Assembly (NCBI RefSeq): GCF_014256275.1
Contig: NZ_JACCFE010000002.1
Coordinates: 1,488,001 to 1,552,000 of the forward strand
Direction of reading: 5' to 3'
Origin: Rhodococcus sp. 4CII
GTDB taxonomy: Bacteria; Actinomycetota; Actinomycetes; Mycobacteriales; Mycobacteriaceae
Length of the DNA stretch: 64,000 nucleotides
In this document: in pieces, positions 17,526-27,124 of the stretch
Numbering within the stretch: the first letter of the stretch is position 1
Layout: every line of letters starts with the position of its first letter
Translations under genes and position numbers: made by a program
The notes under the pieces: model-generated
The model's database searches: none
What the model was told of the DNA's origin: nothing
Seen by the model: the letters and a program-made list of their open reading frames with translations, nothing else

Positions 17526-20500
17526 TCAGGCCTCCATCACCACGGACCCGGCGGCCTTGCCGTCCAGCGCGAGCACGAAATCCGCGATGTACTGCAGCAG
17601 CTCCACGTCGCGTACCCGCTCCGCACCGATTCCGCCGGAACCCGAACGGGGCAGCGGCAACTGCACCATTCCGGTCGTGGCACGGTACTGGGCGCTCGGG
17701 TAGATGCGCTTGAGACGCAGCTGCTTCGAGTCCGGCAGTGCCATCGGCGAGATCTTCAGCTGCGTCCCGACGACGGCGATCTCCTCGAGCCCGTACTCGC
17801 GGGCCAGCAGCCGCAGCTTGGCCACCGAGACCAGACGCCGGACCTCCTCGGGGAGCGGTCCGTACCGGTCGACGAGTTCGTCCACCACGGCGGTGATGCC
17901 ATCGAGTTCCGTCGCGGCCGCGAGCTTGCGGTACCCCTCGAGACGGAGCCGGTCGCTGGTGACGTAGTCGGGCGGGATGTGCGCGTCGACGGGAAGGTCG
18001 ATGCGCACTTCCTTCGGGGCGTCGTCCGTCGTGATCGGCTTGCCGTCCGCTGCCGCGCGGAACGCCTCGACGGCCTCACCCACCAGTCGCACGTACAGGT
18101 CGAACCCGACACCTGCCACGTGCCCGGACTGCTCGGCTCCCAGCACGTTTCCGGCACCACGGATCTCGAGGTCCTTCATCGCGACCGCCATACCGGCGCC
18201 GAGGTCGGAGTTCTGCGAAATGGTGGCGAGGCGGTCGTACGCCGTCTCGGTGAGCGGCTTCTCGGGCGGGTACAGAAAGTAGGCGTACCCGCGTTCGCGG
18301 CTACGCCCCACGCGGCCGCGCAGCTGATGCAGCTGCGACAGGCCGAGGGAGTCGGCGCGCTCGACGATCAGTGTGTTGGCGTTGGAGATGTCGAGGCCGG
18401 TCTCGATGATGGTGGTACACACCAGGACGTCGTAGTCGCGTTCCCAGAAGCCCTGCACAGTCCGTTCGAGGGTGTCCTCGTTCATCTGCCCGTGCGCCAC
18501 GACCACGCGTGCCTCGGGCACGAGTTCGCGGATCCGCTGGGCCGCCTTGTCGATGGAGCTGACCCGGTTGTGGACGTAGAACACCTGCCCGTCACGAAGC
18601 AGCTCCCGTCGGATGGCGGCGGCCACCTGCTTGTCGGCGTACGCGCCGACGTAGGTGAGGATGGGGTGCCGCTCCTCCGGCGGCGTGAGGATCGTGGACA
18701 TCTCCCGGATGCCCGCCATGCTCATCTCGAGCGTTCGCGGGATCGGCGTCGCCGACATGGTGAGCACGTCCACGTGGGTACGCAGCGCCTTGATGTGCTC
18801 CTTGTGTTCCACACCGAAACGCTGCTCCTCGTCGACGATCACGAGACCGAGATCCTTCCATCGGATCGCGGTCTGCAGCAGCCGGTGGGTGCCGACCACC
18901 ACGTCGATCTCGCCGTCGGCCATGCCCGCGATGATCTCCTTGGATTCGCCCGCATCCGTGAAGCGGGAGAGCCCGCGCACCTTCACCGGGAACGCCGCCA
19001 TGCGCTCGGTGAACGTCTGCAGGTGCTGTTGCGCGAGGAGCGTCGTCGGCACCAGGACCGCCACCTGTTTGCCGTCCTGCACGGCCTTGAACGCCGCCCG
19101 CACCGCGATCTCCGTCTTGCCGTAGCCGACATCGCCGATGACGACGCGGTCCATCGGGACCGCCTTTTCCATGTCTGCTTTGACCTCGCTGATGACCGTC
19201 AGCTGGTCGTGGGTCTCGGTGAACGCGAACGCGTCCTCCATCTCCTTCTGCCACGGGGTATCCGGGCCGAACGCGTGACCGGGCGCCGCCTGCCGTGCGG
19301 CGTACAACTGGACGAGTTCCCCGGCGATCTCACGAACCGCCTTGCGGGCCTTGCGTTTCGTATTGGCCCAGTCTGACCCGCCGAGCTTGCTGAGCGCGGG
19401 CAGTTCGCCGCCGACGTACCGCGACAGCTGGTCCAGCGACTCCATCGGGACGAACAACCGGTCGCCGGGATGGCCGCGCTTGCTGGCGGCGTACTCGATC
19501 ACGAGGTATTCGCGCCGTGCGCCGCCGATGGTCCGTTCGACCATCTCGACGAACCGTCCGATGCCGTGCTGGTCGTGCACGACCATGTCGCCGGCCGTGA
19601 GCGCCAGCGGGTCCACCTGGTTGCGGCGCTTCGCCGGCAACCGCTTGCCGTCGCCGACCGCGGCCACCCGGTTGCCGGTGAGGTCGGCTTCGGTGACGAC
19701 GACGAGTCCGGGCGTGGAGTCGTCGCCGGGGAACACCAGACCGTCGTGGAGCGAACCGCGCAGTACTCCCACCTGACCGCGCACCGGCTCGGAACCGGGT
19801 GCGAGTTCGGCGGCGGGCACTTCCGCTTCGCGCAGGCGTTCCAGCACTCGAAGCGCGGTGCCGGCGCCCGCGACCACGACGACCGCGCGGCCGCCGGTGG
19901 TCACATGTGCCCGCAGGCTCACGAACAGTTCGGACAACAGGTCGTCGGAACCGCGCACCTGCGGCGCCGCCGTGATCGCCAACTCGAGTTCCTCACCGCT
20001 CCCGGACGCGAGCGGGCTCAGTGTCCACCACGGCAGTCCCGCCGTCTCCGCGGACTCCCGCACCTGGCTGAGCGAGCGGTACGCGGACGCGCCGAGGTCG
20101 ATGCCGTCGCCCTCGAGCACCGACGTGTCGAGTGGGGCGGCGCCGCCGATCGACGCCGCCGTCCACGACGCCTCGAGGAATTCCTGACCGGTGCGCACCA
20201 GATCGGTGGCGCGCGTCCGGATCTTTTCCGGATCGCACAGGAGCACGTGCGCGCCGTCGGGCAGCACGTCGGTGAGCAGTTGAAGTTGCCCCGGCCGCAA
20301 CACGGGCAGCAGTGCCTCCATGCCCTCGACCGGGATGCCGGCCGACATCTTGTCGAGCATTTCGACGAGCGCGGCGTCGGCCTGGTTGTCGACCGCGAGC
20401 TGCGCGGCGCGGTCCCGGACGTCCTCGGTGAGCAGCAGTTCCCGGCAGGGCGGGGCGATCACGGCGTCGATCGCGAGTTCGGGCAGCGACCGCTGGTCCG

Positions 20501-21176
20501 CCACGGAGAAGGCACGCAACTCGGTGACCTCGTCGCCCCAGAATTCGACGCGCACCGGATGATCCGCGGTGGGCGAGAACAGGTCCAGAATGCCGCCGCG
20601 GACGGCGAACTCGCCGCGCTTGCCCACCATGTCGACGCGGGTGTATGCCATTTCGACGAGGCGCTGGATCAGACCGTCGAAGTCGTGCTCCACACCCACG
20701 CGCAGCGTGACGGGCTCGATCTCCCCGAGGCCCGGGGCCATGGGCTGCACCAGCGAACGGACGGTGGTGACGATGACCTGGAGCGGGGCGCCGTAGGAGC
20801 GGTCGTCCGGCCGCGCGAGTCGGCGGAGCACCTCCACCCGGCGACCGACCGTGTCGGCGCTCGGCGAGAGCCGCTCGTGCGGCAGCGTCTCCCACGACGG
20901 GAACTGCGCCACGGCGTCGCCGATCATCTCCTGGAGTTCGGCGGTGAGGTCGTCGGCCTCACGACCGGTCGCGGTGACCAGCAGCAGGTGGGTGCGTTCG
21001 GCGAGGGCCGCGGCGACGAACGGCCGGGCCGGTCCGGGGGCGACGACATCGAGATGACGGCGCCCGAGCGCCTCGGTCACCTGTGCGACGACGCCGTCGC
21101 CCAGTGCGATCTTCGCCAGACCGGCGAGCGGGGTGTCGGCGGACGAGGGCTCGGCAGCGATGAGCGGGGAAGACAA
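17526..21176 (-). CDS. mfd: Transcription-repair coupling factor Mfd
   Basis: ATP-dependent translocase that removes stalled RNA polymerase at DNA lesions and recruits UvrA. About 1216 residues, normal for Mfd. The N-terminal UvrB-like module is followed by the RNA-polymerase-interacting domain, then the RecG-like helicase with the Walker A GDVGYGKTEIA, the DEEQRFG box and SATPIPRTLEMS, and the C-terminal TRCF domain. The open frame runs 150 codons further upstream in non-conserved sequence; TTG 21176 is chosen because CAGGAG lies seven bases before it and the protein then starts at the usual position. Conserved partner of mazG. Confidence 0.96.
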   Translation of the reverse strand: MSSPLIAAEPSSADTPLAGLAKIALGDGVVAQVTEALGRRHLDVVAPGPARPFVAAALAERTHLLLVTATGREADDLTAELQEMIGDAVAQFPSWETLPHERLSPSADTVGRRVEVLRRLARPDDRSYGAPLQVIVTTVRSLVQPMAPGLGEIEPVTLRVGVEHDFDGLIQRLVEMAYTRVDMVGKRGEFAVRGGILDLFSPTADHPVRVEFWGDEVTELRAFSVADQRSLPELAIDAVIAPPCRELLLTEDVRDRAAQLAVDNQADAALVEMLDKMSAGIPVEGMEALLPVLRPGQLQLLTDVLPDGAHVLLCDPEKIRTRATDLVRTGQEFLEASWTAASIGGAAPLDTSVLEGDGIDLGASAYRSLSQVRESAETAGLPWWTLSPLASGSGEELELAITAAPQVRGSDDLLSELFVSLRAHVTTGGRAVVVVAGAGTALRVLERLREAEVPAAELAPGSEPVRGQVGVLRGSLHDGLVFPGDDSTPGLVVVTEADLTGNRVAAVGDGKRLPAKRRNQVDPLALTAGDMVVHDQHGIGRFVEMVERTIGGARREYLVIEYAASKRGHPGDRLFVPMESLDQLSRYVGGELPALSKLGGSDWANTKRKARKAVREIAGELVQLYAARQAAPGHAFGPDTPWQKEMEDAFAFTETHDQLTVISEVKADMEKAVPMDRVVIGDVGYGKTEIAVRAAFKAVQDGKQVAVLVPTTLLAQQHLQTFTERMAAFPVKVRGLSRFTDAGESKEIIAGMADGEIDVVVGTHRLLQTAIRWKDLGLVIVDEEQRFGVEHKEHIKALRTHVDVLTMSATPIPRTLEMSMAGIREMSTILTPPEERHPILTYVGAYADKQVAAAIRRELLRDGQVFYVHNRVSSIDKAAQRIRELVPEARVVVAHGQMNEDTLERTVQGFWERDYDVLVCTTIIETGLDISNANTLIVERADSLGLSQLHQLRGRVGRSRERGYAYFLYPPEKPLTETAYDRLATISQNSDLGAGMAVAMKDLEIRGAGNVLGAEQSGHVAGVGFDLYVRLVGEAVEAFRAAADGKPITTDDAPKEVRIDLPVDAHIPPDYVTSDRLRLEGYRKLAAATELDGITAVVDELVDRYGPLPEEVRRLVSVAKLRLLAREYGLEEIAVVGTQLKISPMALPDSKQLRLKRIYPSAQYRATTGMVQLPLPRSGSGGIGAERVRDVELLQYIADFVLALDGKAAGSVVMEA

Positions 21177-21409
21177 CGACGCACTCCTGAGCAGTGGTGA
21201 CGAACTGCCGGCGAACAGCTCGGGCCGGGGCGGGCGGCCAGTTGCGGACTGAGCCAGCCTAGTCGATATCGCACACGGACGGTCCGGGGTCCGGATCAGT
21301 CGGACGCGGGCGTGACCGGTGCGACAGCGACTGACGTCAGCGGCCGCACGTTCCCCGTCACCACGGCCGCGGCCCGATCCTGCGCACCGGCAGGAACCGG
21401 GTGCCGCCC

Positions 21410-22963
21410 TCAGTACGCACCGTCGGGCCTCAACACGGCCCGGATCGTCTTCCACAAGATGAGCACATCGAGCGCGAAGGTCCAGTTCTCGACGTAGTGC
21501 AGGTCGGCACGCACCGACTCCTCCCAGCTGAGATTGCTCCGGCCACTCACCTGCCACAGCCCCGTCAGGCCGGGCTTGACGAACAGCCGCCGCCGCGCGC
21601 CGTCGTCGCCGTACTGCGCCACCTCGCATTCCAACGGCGGACGGGGACCGACGAGGGACATGCTTCCCGTGACGACGTTGAACAACTGTGGCAGCTCGTC
21701 GAGCGAGTAGCGGCGAATGAACTTACCCACCCGGGTCACTCGCGGGTCGTCGCGGATCTTGAACAGGACGCCGGCGCCCTGGTCGAGCGCGGCGAGTTCG
21801 CAAGCGCGCCCCTCCGCACCCACCACCATGCTGCGGAACTTGTACATCGTGAACAGTTCGCCGTCGCGGCCGACGCGGGTCTGGGTGAACAGCGCGGGAC
21901 CACGGCTGCTGGCGCGGATTGCACCGGCGATCAGCAGCAGGACCGGCGCGATGGCAACGACGAGAAGGAGAGCGAAGATCCGATCGAGGACATTCTTGAT
22001 CACCCATGCGGGGCCCGAGTACGTCGGCGCGCTCAGCTGCATCAGCGGGACCCCGGCGACGGGGGCGATGTGCAGGCGCGGTCCGACGACATCCATGAGC
22101 ACGGGCGCGATCAACAGATCCGTTCCGGTACCTTCCAGCTCCCAGCTCAACCGCTCGGTGCGGGTGGGGGTCCAGCCGCTCGACGGGAGAACCGCAATCG
22201 CCTGAAAGGAATGCAGCCTGGTGATACCGACGATGTCCTTCTCCGTGCCGATCACCGGAGTGTCGTCGACGGCAAGGGGTAGCTGTTCGCCCGGTCCCAC
22301 ATCGGCCAGGCACACGGCGTCGACCCGCCACCCGGCTTGCGAAATGTCCGGCGTGCGTTTGATCAGTTCGAGCACTTCCTCGATCTCACCGGCGACGAGG
22401 ACGGAGCGCAGACTCCCTCCCGCCCTCCGGCGCCTGCGCAGTTCCCGCCTCAGCATGTACCGTCCGAGCAGTGTCAGCGCCGCTGCGAGGGGAAGCGCGC
22501 CGAACACCCACGATTGCCCGTTGGCGGTCCCCAGGGCATACCCGGCGAGAGCCATCACCGCAATGACCCAGACGTACGCTCGTCCCACTCTGCGCAGCTC
22601 CTCGGAACCGCTGCCGAGTATGCGCGGATCCCACGCGTGCGCCAACGCCAGGGACAGCATCGCCAGCACGGGAACCGCGAAAGCGACGGCGAGGCTGCCG
22701 CCCCACGTCCAGAGAGAGATCTGACGGTAGACGACGGTGACGAAGAGGTCGGCAGCGACGACGCTGAGAAGATCGCTGCACACCGCTGCATGAGAATACG
22801 AACGCTCCCAGGAGGGTCGTGGAGACGGGCTCTCGGGCACGGCTCGGCCAGGGACAGTGGGTAGCCCCGCCCCTCTACGGCCATGTGCGCATTGGGATCC
22901 GATGAGCAGCTGGGTTCGCTCGGACACACTCAGTGCCTCGAATTCGCTTCCACATTCGCACAT
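21410..22963 (-). CDS. Polyprenyl-phosphate sugar phosphotransferase (WbaP/CpsE type)
   Basis: Predicted initiating enzyme of exopolysaccharide assembly, transferring a sugar 1-phosphate from a nucleotide sugar to undecaprenyl or decaprenyl phosphate at the inner face of the membrane. The 517-residue protein has four N-terminal helices, a Rossmann-like middle region, one more helix (about 300-335) and the bacterial sugar transferase domain with MYKFRSMVVGAEG, RRYSLDELPQLFNV, SLVGPRPPLE and KPGLTGLWQVSGRS. It is the first recognisable gene of the 36-kb polysaccharide region and the only initiating transferase seen in it. The donor sugar cannot be read from sequence. Confidence 0.93.
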   Translation of the reverse strand: MCECGSEFEALSVSERTQLLIGSQCAHGRRGAGLPTVPGRAVPESPSPRPSWERSYSHAAVCSDLLSVVAADLFVTVVYRQISLWTWGGSLAVAFAVPVLAMLSLALAHAWDPRILGSGSEELRRVGRAYVWVIAVMALAGYALGTANGQSWVFGALPLAAALTLLGRYMLRRELRRRRRAGGSLRSVLVAGEIEEVLELIKRTPDISQAGWRVDAVCLADVGPGEQLPLAVDDTPVIGTEKDIVGITRLHSFQAIAVLPSSGWTPTRTERLSWELEGTGTDLLIAPVLMDVVGPRLHIAPVAGVPLMQLSAPTYSGPAWVIKNVLDRIFALLLVVAIAPVLLLIAGAIRASSRGPALFTQTRVGRDGELFTMYKFRSMVVGAEGRACELAALDQGAGVLFKIRDDPRVTRVGKFIRRYSLDELPQLFNVVTGSMSLVGPRPPLECEVAQYGDDGARRRLFVKPGLTGLWQVSGRSNLSWEESVRADLHYVENWTFALDVLILWKTIRAVLRPDGAY

Positions 22964-23129
22964 TGATCAAACCCATGCTCGGAGCCCGCCCGCCGCCGCA
23001 TCGATTTGATCGCGCCGGAGTTGAATACTAAAAACATACTCCGAGCCCGTTATAGCTGCAATCACATGCCTCTAAATATTATTCGCGTTTAAAACCAAAC
23101 TTTCGGTACATTTACAGCCTCGCGGCCGC

Positions 23130-24986
23130 CTATAAACCGACCTCGATGGTTCCGGCCACCAGCAGGGCGCCGATCTTCTCCGCCGACACCGGGCGGCTGA
23201 ACAGAAATCCTTGAGCCCGATGACATCCCATGTCGATCAGCTGTCGTGCCGACGCGACGTTCTCCACGCCCTCCGCCACCAATTCCAGGCCGAAAGATTC
23301 GGCGAGACCGATGATCGATTTCACGATCGCTCGATCCTCCGGATTGGTGTCCAGGTTCATCACGAAACCCTTGTCGATTTTCAGCGTCCCCACCGGCAGC
23401 GCCTTGAGGTGGCTGAGCGAGCTGAACCCGGTGCCGAAGTCGTCGATCGCGACCTCCACGTCCATCGCATGCAACCCTTCGAGCGCCTCACGCGTCCAGG
23501 TCAGGTCACTGAGCACCGCGTTCTCGGTGATCTCCAGGCACAGGGCACCCTTCCGAAGGTCGAATTCCGCCAACGCATTCGCGACGACATCCAGAAAGTC
23601 CAGACCGGCCAGCTGCCCCGGCGACACGTTGACGCGGAGGTCCAAATCGAGCGCGGGCACCTGCGAGCGCCAGTCGGCCCATTGTCGGCAGGCCTTTCGA
23701 ATCACCCAGCGTCCGAGGTCCCCCGCCACATTGGTGGCCTCGGCGACGTCGATGAACGATGCCGGTTGCAGCAGCCCGAGCAGCGGGTGATTCCAGCGCA
23801 CCAGGGCCTCCACCCCGATGATCCGGCCGGTCCGCAGGTCGACCTCTGGCTGGTACTCGAGGAACAGCGATTCGTCCGCGATGGCCGCACGCAGACTGAG
23901 CTCGATCATGTTGCGTTTCTCGCTCTCCTCCTGCATCTCGTCCGTGAAGACGCTGATCGCATTCCCGCCCTTGGTCTTCGCGACCATGACGGCCTGGTCG
24001 GCCTGACTGAGGAGCGAACTCGTGGTGGCCTTGCCAGGATGTCCCACCGCGACGCCGATACTGACGCTGCGGCTCACGACCTCGCGGCCGAGCCGTACCC
24101 GCTCGGTGACGACGTCCCGGATGCGCTGCGCGCGGACCTCCGCCTCCGCGAGGCCGACCGACCCGCCGAGCACGAGGACGAATTCGTCGCCGCCGAGTCG
24201 CGCCACGAGGTCGGAAGGGGCGCTGCTCGCGCGAAGTCTCTCCGCGATCGTCGAGATGAATCCGTCGCCGGCTCCGTGCCCGAAGAAGTCGTTGAGAGGC
24301 TTCAGCCGGTCCAGGTCGAGAAAGAGGATGGCCACCGGTCCGGGTTCCGACGACGCCAGCCGGGTGTCCAGGTGGTGGTACAGCGCGCGCCGGTTGCTGA
24401 GCCCGGTGAGCGAGTCGTGGTCGGCCGAGTACCGCAACTGCTCCTCGACGACGATCCGGGCCTGAACCTGGGCGAGGAGGGCGGCGATCGCCTTGAGGAC
24501 GTCGACCTCCGGCGGCGTCCAGTCGCGGTCGCCGAATTTGATGAAGCCGAGTGTGCCCGTCGTCGTTTCACCGGACAGCAATGGAACGGCCGCGAGTGAC
24601 ACCTGTGGAACTCCGGATGCCTCGCGGACCCGCTCGTTGTAGTCCGGACCGGACACCTCCGGCCGGATGATGGCCACTTCCTTCTGGTGCTCGATCCGGG
24701 CGAAGGTCGAATCGGCGCCCTTGAAGTAGACGACGCCGATCGGGTCGGGGTCGGGGATGAACGGCCGCGGCGGGTATTCCGCGATCAGCACCGTCGCCCC
24801 GATCTCGTGATCGGTGAACCGGAGAAAACTGGTATCGACCTCGAAATGCTCCACGAGATCCTGCAGGACACGGGTGGCCACCGATTTGAACGAGACGGCA
24901 TCGACGGGGGTGAGCCGGGACGCCACGGTTGTCACCAGGGTCTCGAGCTTCTCTGACTGCTTCTCGACTTGCTTGTCGGTATCCAC
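23130..24986 (-). CDS. GAF-GGDEF-EAL c-di-GMP turnover protein (MSDGC-1/Rv1354c type)
   Basis: Soluble 618-residue protein with GAF (about 35-190), GGDEF (265-269 in RLGGDEF) and EAL (393-395) domains. This is the architecture of M. smegmatis MSDGC-1/DcpA and M. tuberculosis Rv1354c, which both make and degrade c-di-GMP. The GGDEF motif is intact but the RxxD inhibitory site reads APSD, so product inhibition may be absent. The EAL domain keeps LEITEN, DDFGTG, LKIDKGF and AEGVEN. It lies 14 bases behind the ThiF/nitroreductase gene on the same strand, as in mycobacteria, and a GAF ligand could come from that operon's product (inference). No membrane segment. Confidence 0.93.
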   Translation of the reverse strand: MDTDKQVEKQSEKLETLVTTVASRLTPVDAVSFKSVATRVLQDLVEHFEVDTSFLRFTDHEIGATVLIAEYPPRPFIPDPDPIGVVYFKGADSTFARIEHQKEVAIIRPEVSGPDYNERVREASGVPQVSLAAVPLLSGETTTGTLGFIKFGDRDWTPPEVDVLKAIAALLAQVQARIVVEEQLRYSADHDSLTGLSNRRALYHHLDTRLASSEPGPVAILFLDLDRLKPLNDFFGHGAGDGFISTIAERLRASSAPSDLVARLGGDEFVLVLGGSVGLAEAEVRAQRIRDVVTERVRLGREVVSRSVSIGVAVGHPGKATTSSLLSQADQAVMVAKTKGGNAISVFTDEMQEESEKRNMIELSLRAAIADESLFLEYQPEVDLRTGRIIGVEALVRWNHPLLGLLQPASFIDVAEATNVAGDLGRWVIRKACRQWADWRSQVPALDLDLRVNVSPGQLAGLDFLDVVANALAEFDLRKGALCLEITENAVLSDLTWTREALEGLHAMDVEVAIDDFGTGFSSLSHLKALPVGTLKIDKGFVMNLDTNPEDRAIVKSIIGLAESFGLELVAEGVENVASARQLIDMGCHRAQGFLFSRPVSAEKIGALLVAGTIEVGL

Positions 24987-25000
24987 TGGCCCTCCTGTCC

Positions 25001-27124
25001 TTACGATATCCGCCGTTGGACCCTGTCCGCGCGACGCTCGCTGCGAACCGACGGACCGGGAGCGTGACTGAGCCGCAGCACCAGGGCGAGGGCCTCACCC
25101 GCCTTCGCACCGACGACGTCGAACAGTTCCTGCCGTAGCCTCTCCAATGGTGCCGCATACCGTGGTGAGAGTTGTTCGAGTTCCGCCCGTTCCACACCGT
25201 AGAGAAACACCGGTGAAATCGGCTGGACGGCGAGCCCGAGCGCCTGGGCCTCGATCCACACACTCTCGGTGGCCTCCCCGCCCCGCACGTAGTCCCGAGG
25301 GGTGTTCCCCGGGATCGCGACGACGGCGATCGCCGAACTCGACGCGACCCGGTCCGCGGTGGACTTGCCGAGCGCCCGTCCACCGTCTTGCGCCCCGAGG
25401 TGTTCCATGACCTCGGGCCGACGCAGCAGTGCGAGGGTCGACAATTCCGCGGAATCGAGTTCCAGTGCGCGGACGTCGATGCCGGTCTCGACCGAATCGG
25501 TCGGCGGCCACCGCAACTCCCCGATCATTTCGCGATGCAGGGTCGGCGTGAGAAATCGGATGCGGTCCGATTCCGCCAGAATGGCGCCGATCGCCGCGAT
25601 GTCGTCCCGGTCCGTCACCAGGCAGAGGCGTGCGCCCTCGCGCGATGCCGCCTCCGCGAGAAGTCCCGCCTGCGCGTCGTCCAGCGACCGGGGCACACCC
25701 GGCCTGCGATTGGTGGTCCGGTCGAGCATGGCCTCGTAACGGTCCGTGAGTTCCTGCTCGCTCCCACTGCCGAACGTCATGGTGGCGGCCAGCCCCGGTT
25801 CGGTGTCCTGAACAGTGACGGCGCCGAGCAGGCCGGCGGCCGACGCGGCGATCCGGGCGTTGTGCAGCGCCGCACCGAGCGCGACGTAACTGCCCCGATA
25901 TTCGACGTCCATCGCCGTCGTGTGCTCCGGCGCCAGTGAGATGGTCACCCCCTCGCCGTCCGCGGTGATCGTCCAGGGCTGGACGTTTCCACCGGAAGGC
26001 GCACGGGTCGCGGCGTTCACGACAGTGTCGGCGTCGTTCGACACCGCTGAGTCCGCGGCGCGTGCCCTCGGCGGCTCCGCCAGATCGAGCGGCATCGGTG
26101 GATCGGTGAGCGCATCGAGGTGCCCGTCGACGTCCATGCGGCACCGGCCCGACGCGAGCGGCTGTCCGAGCGCGATGCGCCGCACCGCCGCCGCGACCTC
26201 CGCCCCGCCGAGCAGCACCTCGCCCCCGAGCTGCGGCCAGGTGGAGATGGTTTCGTCCACCTCGACCAATGACGCGGCCATCGTCGCCGACAACTGCGCG
26301 GCATCGAGAATCTGAAGGACCAGGGGAATCTTGTCCCGTGAGCCGAGACCCGCGAGCGATTCCACGTCGACGTCGCCGATCACCCCGTGGAAGATCGGGC
26401 GATCCGGTTCGAGGTCGAATCGCTCGACGTCGAGCAGACCCTTGTCGCTGGTGGCCATCAGCACCGGCAGACCCCGTCGGCGGGCCTCCCTCCGCAGGGA
26501 CACCTTCACGTCCAGAGAGTCGCACTCGTCGACCACGACATCCGTGCCGTCCAGGAATTCCGCGGCCGACTCGACGTTCAGCCCGTCCTCCCACAACATC
26601 ACAGTGACGTAGGGGTCGATCTCCGCGATCCGGCGGGCAGCCACCACCGCCTTGTTCACGCCGAGGTCCAGAACGGTTCCGGGAACCCGGTTCAGATTGG
26701 ACAGTTCGAGGGTGTCGAAGTCCGCGAGCCGCAGACCACCGCACGCCCCCTCCAGGGTGAGGGCCAGCGCAACCGCGTGCCCCACGCTCAGGCCGACGAT
26801 CCCGACGGTGACGTCCCGTAGTCGCTCCTGCTCCTGTCTGGTGACCTTGTTGCGATTGCGGTCCAGCCGCAGCAGCCGGAACGCCGCAGGACCGAGCAGA
26901 CGCACCACGGTGCGCCGCCACGAGTAGTAGACCCACACCGGCGCCTCGTCCAGCACGTCGGGAGCAGGCGTGGGAACGAGGGTGCGAAGCGAGTCCCGCT
27001 GGTGTTCGAGTCGATCGACGAAGACCACCGCGGGGTCGCGGCGGAGACGGTCCAGTACCGCCGCGTCCCCGGAGTGGTCCTCGTCGAGCAGCAGTGCGGT
27101 GTAGTCACCGCGGGATTCGTTCAC
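25001..27124 (-). CDS. ThiF/E1-like domain fused to nitroreductase domain (MoeY/Rv1355c type)
   Basis: A 707-residue fusion matching M. tuberculosis Rv1355c, annotated there as MoeY. Residues about 105-260 form an E1/ThiF adenylating domain with VGIVGLSVGHAVAL, DFDTLELSNLNR, NKAVVAARRI and VDECDSLDVK, which in relatives bind ATP and adenylate a C-terminal carboxylate. From about residue 370 a flavin nitroreductase-like domain begins (ATRAPSGGNVQPW). The zinc-binding CxxC pairs of MoeB are not seen, and no molybdopterin gene is nearby, so a role in cofactor synthesis is doubtful. ATG overlaps the stop of the upstream gene (ATGA), and the GAF-GGDEF-EAL gene follows. Substrate unknown. Confidence 0.88.
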   Translation of the reverse strand: MNESRGDYTALLLDEDHSGDAAVLDRLRRDPAVVFVDRLEHQRDSLRTLVPTPAPDVLDEAPVWVYYSWRRTVVRLLGPAAFRLLRLDRNRNKVTRQEQERLRDVTVGIVGLSVGHAVALALTLEGACGGLRLADFDTLELSNLNRVPGTVLDLGVNKAVVAARRIAEIDPYVTVMLWEDGLNVESAAEFLDGTDVVVDECDSLDVKVSLRREARRRGLPVLMATSDKGLLDVERFDLEPDRPIFHGVIGDVDVESLAGLGSRDKIPLVLQILDAAQLSATMAASLVEVDETISTWPQLGGEVLLGGAEVAAAVRRIALGQPLASGRCRMDVDGHLDALTDPPMPLDLAEPPRARAADSAVSNDADTVVNAATRAPSGGNVQPWTITADGEGVTISLAPEHTTAMDVEYRGSYVALGAALHNARIAASAAGLLGAVTVQDTEPGLAATMTFGSGSEQELTDRYEAMLDRTTNRRPGVPRSLDDAQAGLLAEAASREGARLCLVTDRDDIAAIGAILAESDRIRFLTPTLHREMIGELRWPPTDSVETGIDVRALELDSAELSTLALLRRPEVMEHLGAQDGGRALGKSTADRVASSSAIAVVAIPGNTPRDYVRGGEATESVWIEAQALGLAVQPISPVFLYGVERAELEQLSPRYAAPLERLRQELFDVVGAKAGEALALVLRLSHAPGPSVRSERRADRVQRRIS

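Noticed and set aside
17286..21200. Two very long plus-strand frames opposite mfd
   Set aside because: Shadow frames of mfd; composition is typical of antisense GC-rich codons.
25095..26936. 613-codon minus-strand frame within the ThiF/nitroreductase gene
   Set aside because: Alternate frame of the same strand with Arg/Gly-rich low-complexity product; the overlapping frame has clear E1 and nitroreductase motifs.
25001..27124. A molybdopterin biosynthesis role (MoeY) for the ThiF/nitroreductase protein
   Set aside because: No zinc CxxC pairs of MoeB type and no moa/moe/mog gene in the window; the name appears to come from the E1 domain alone.
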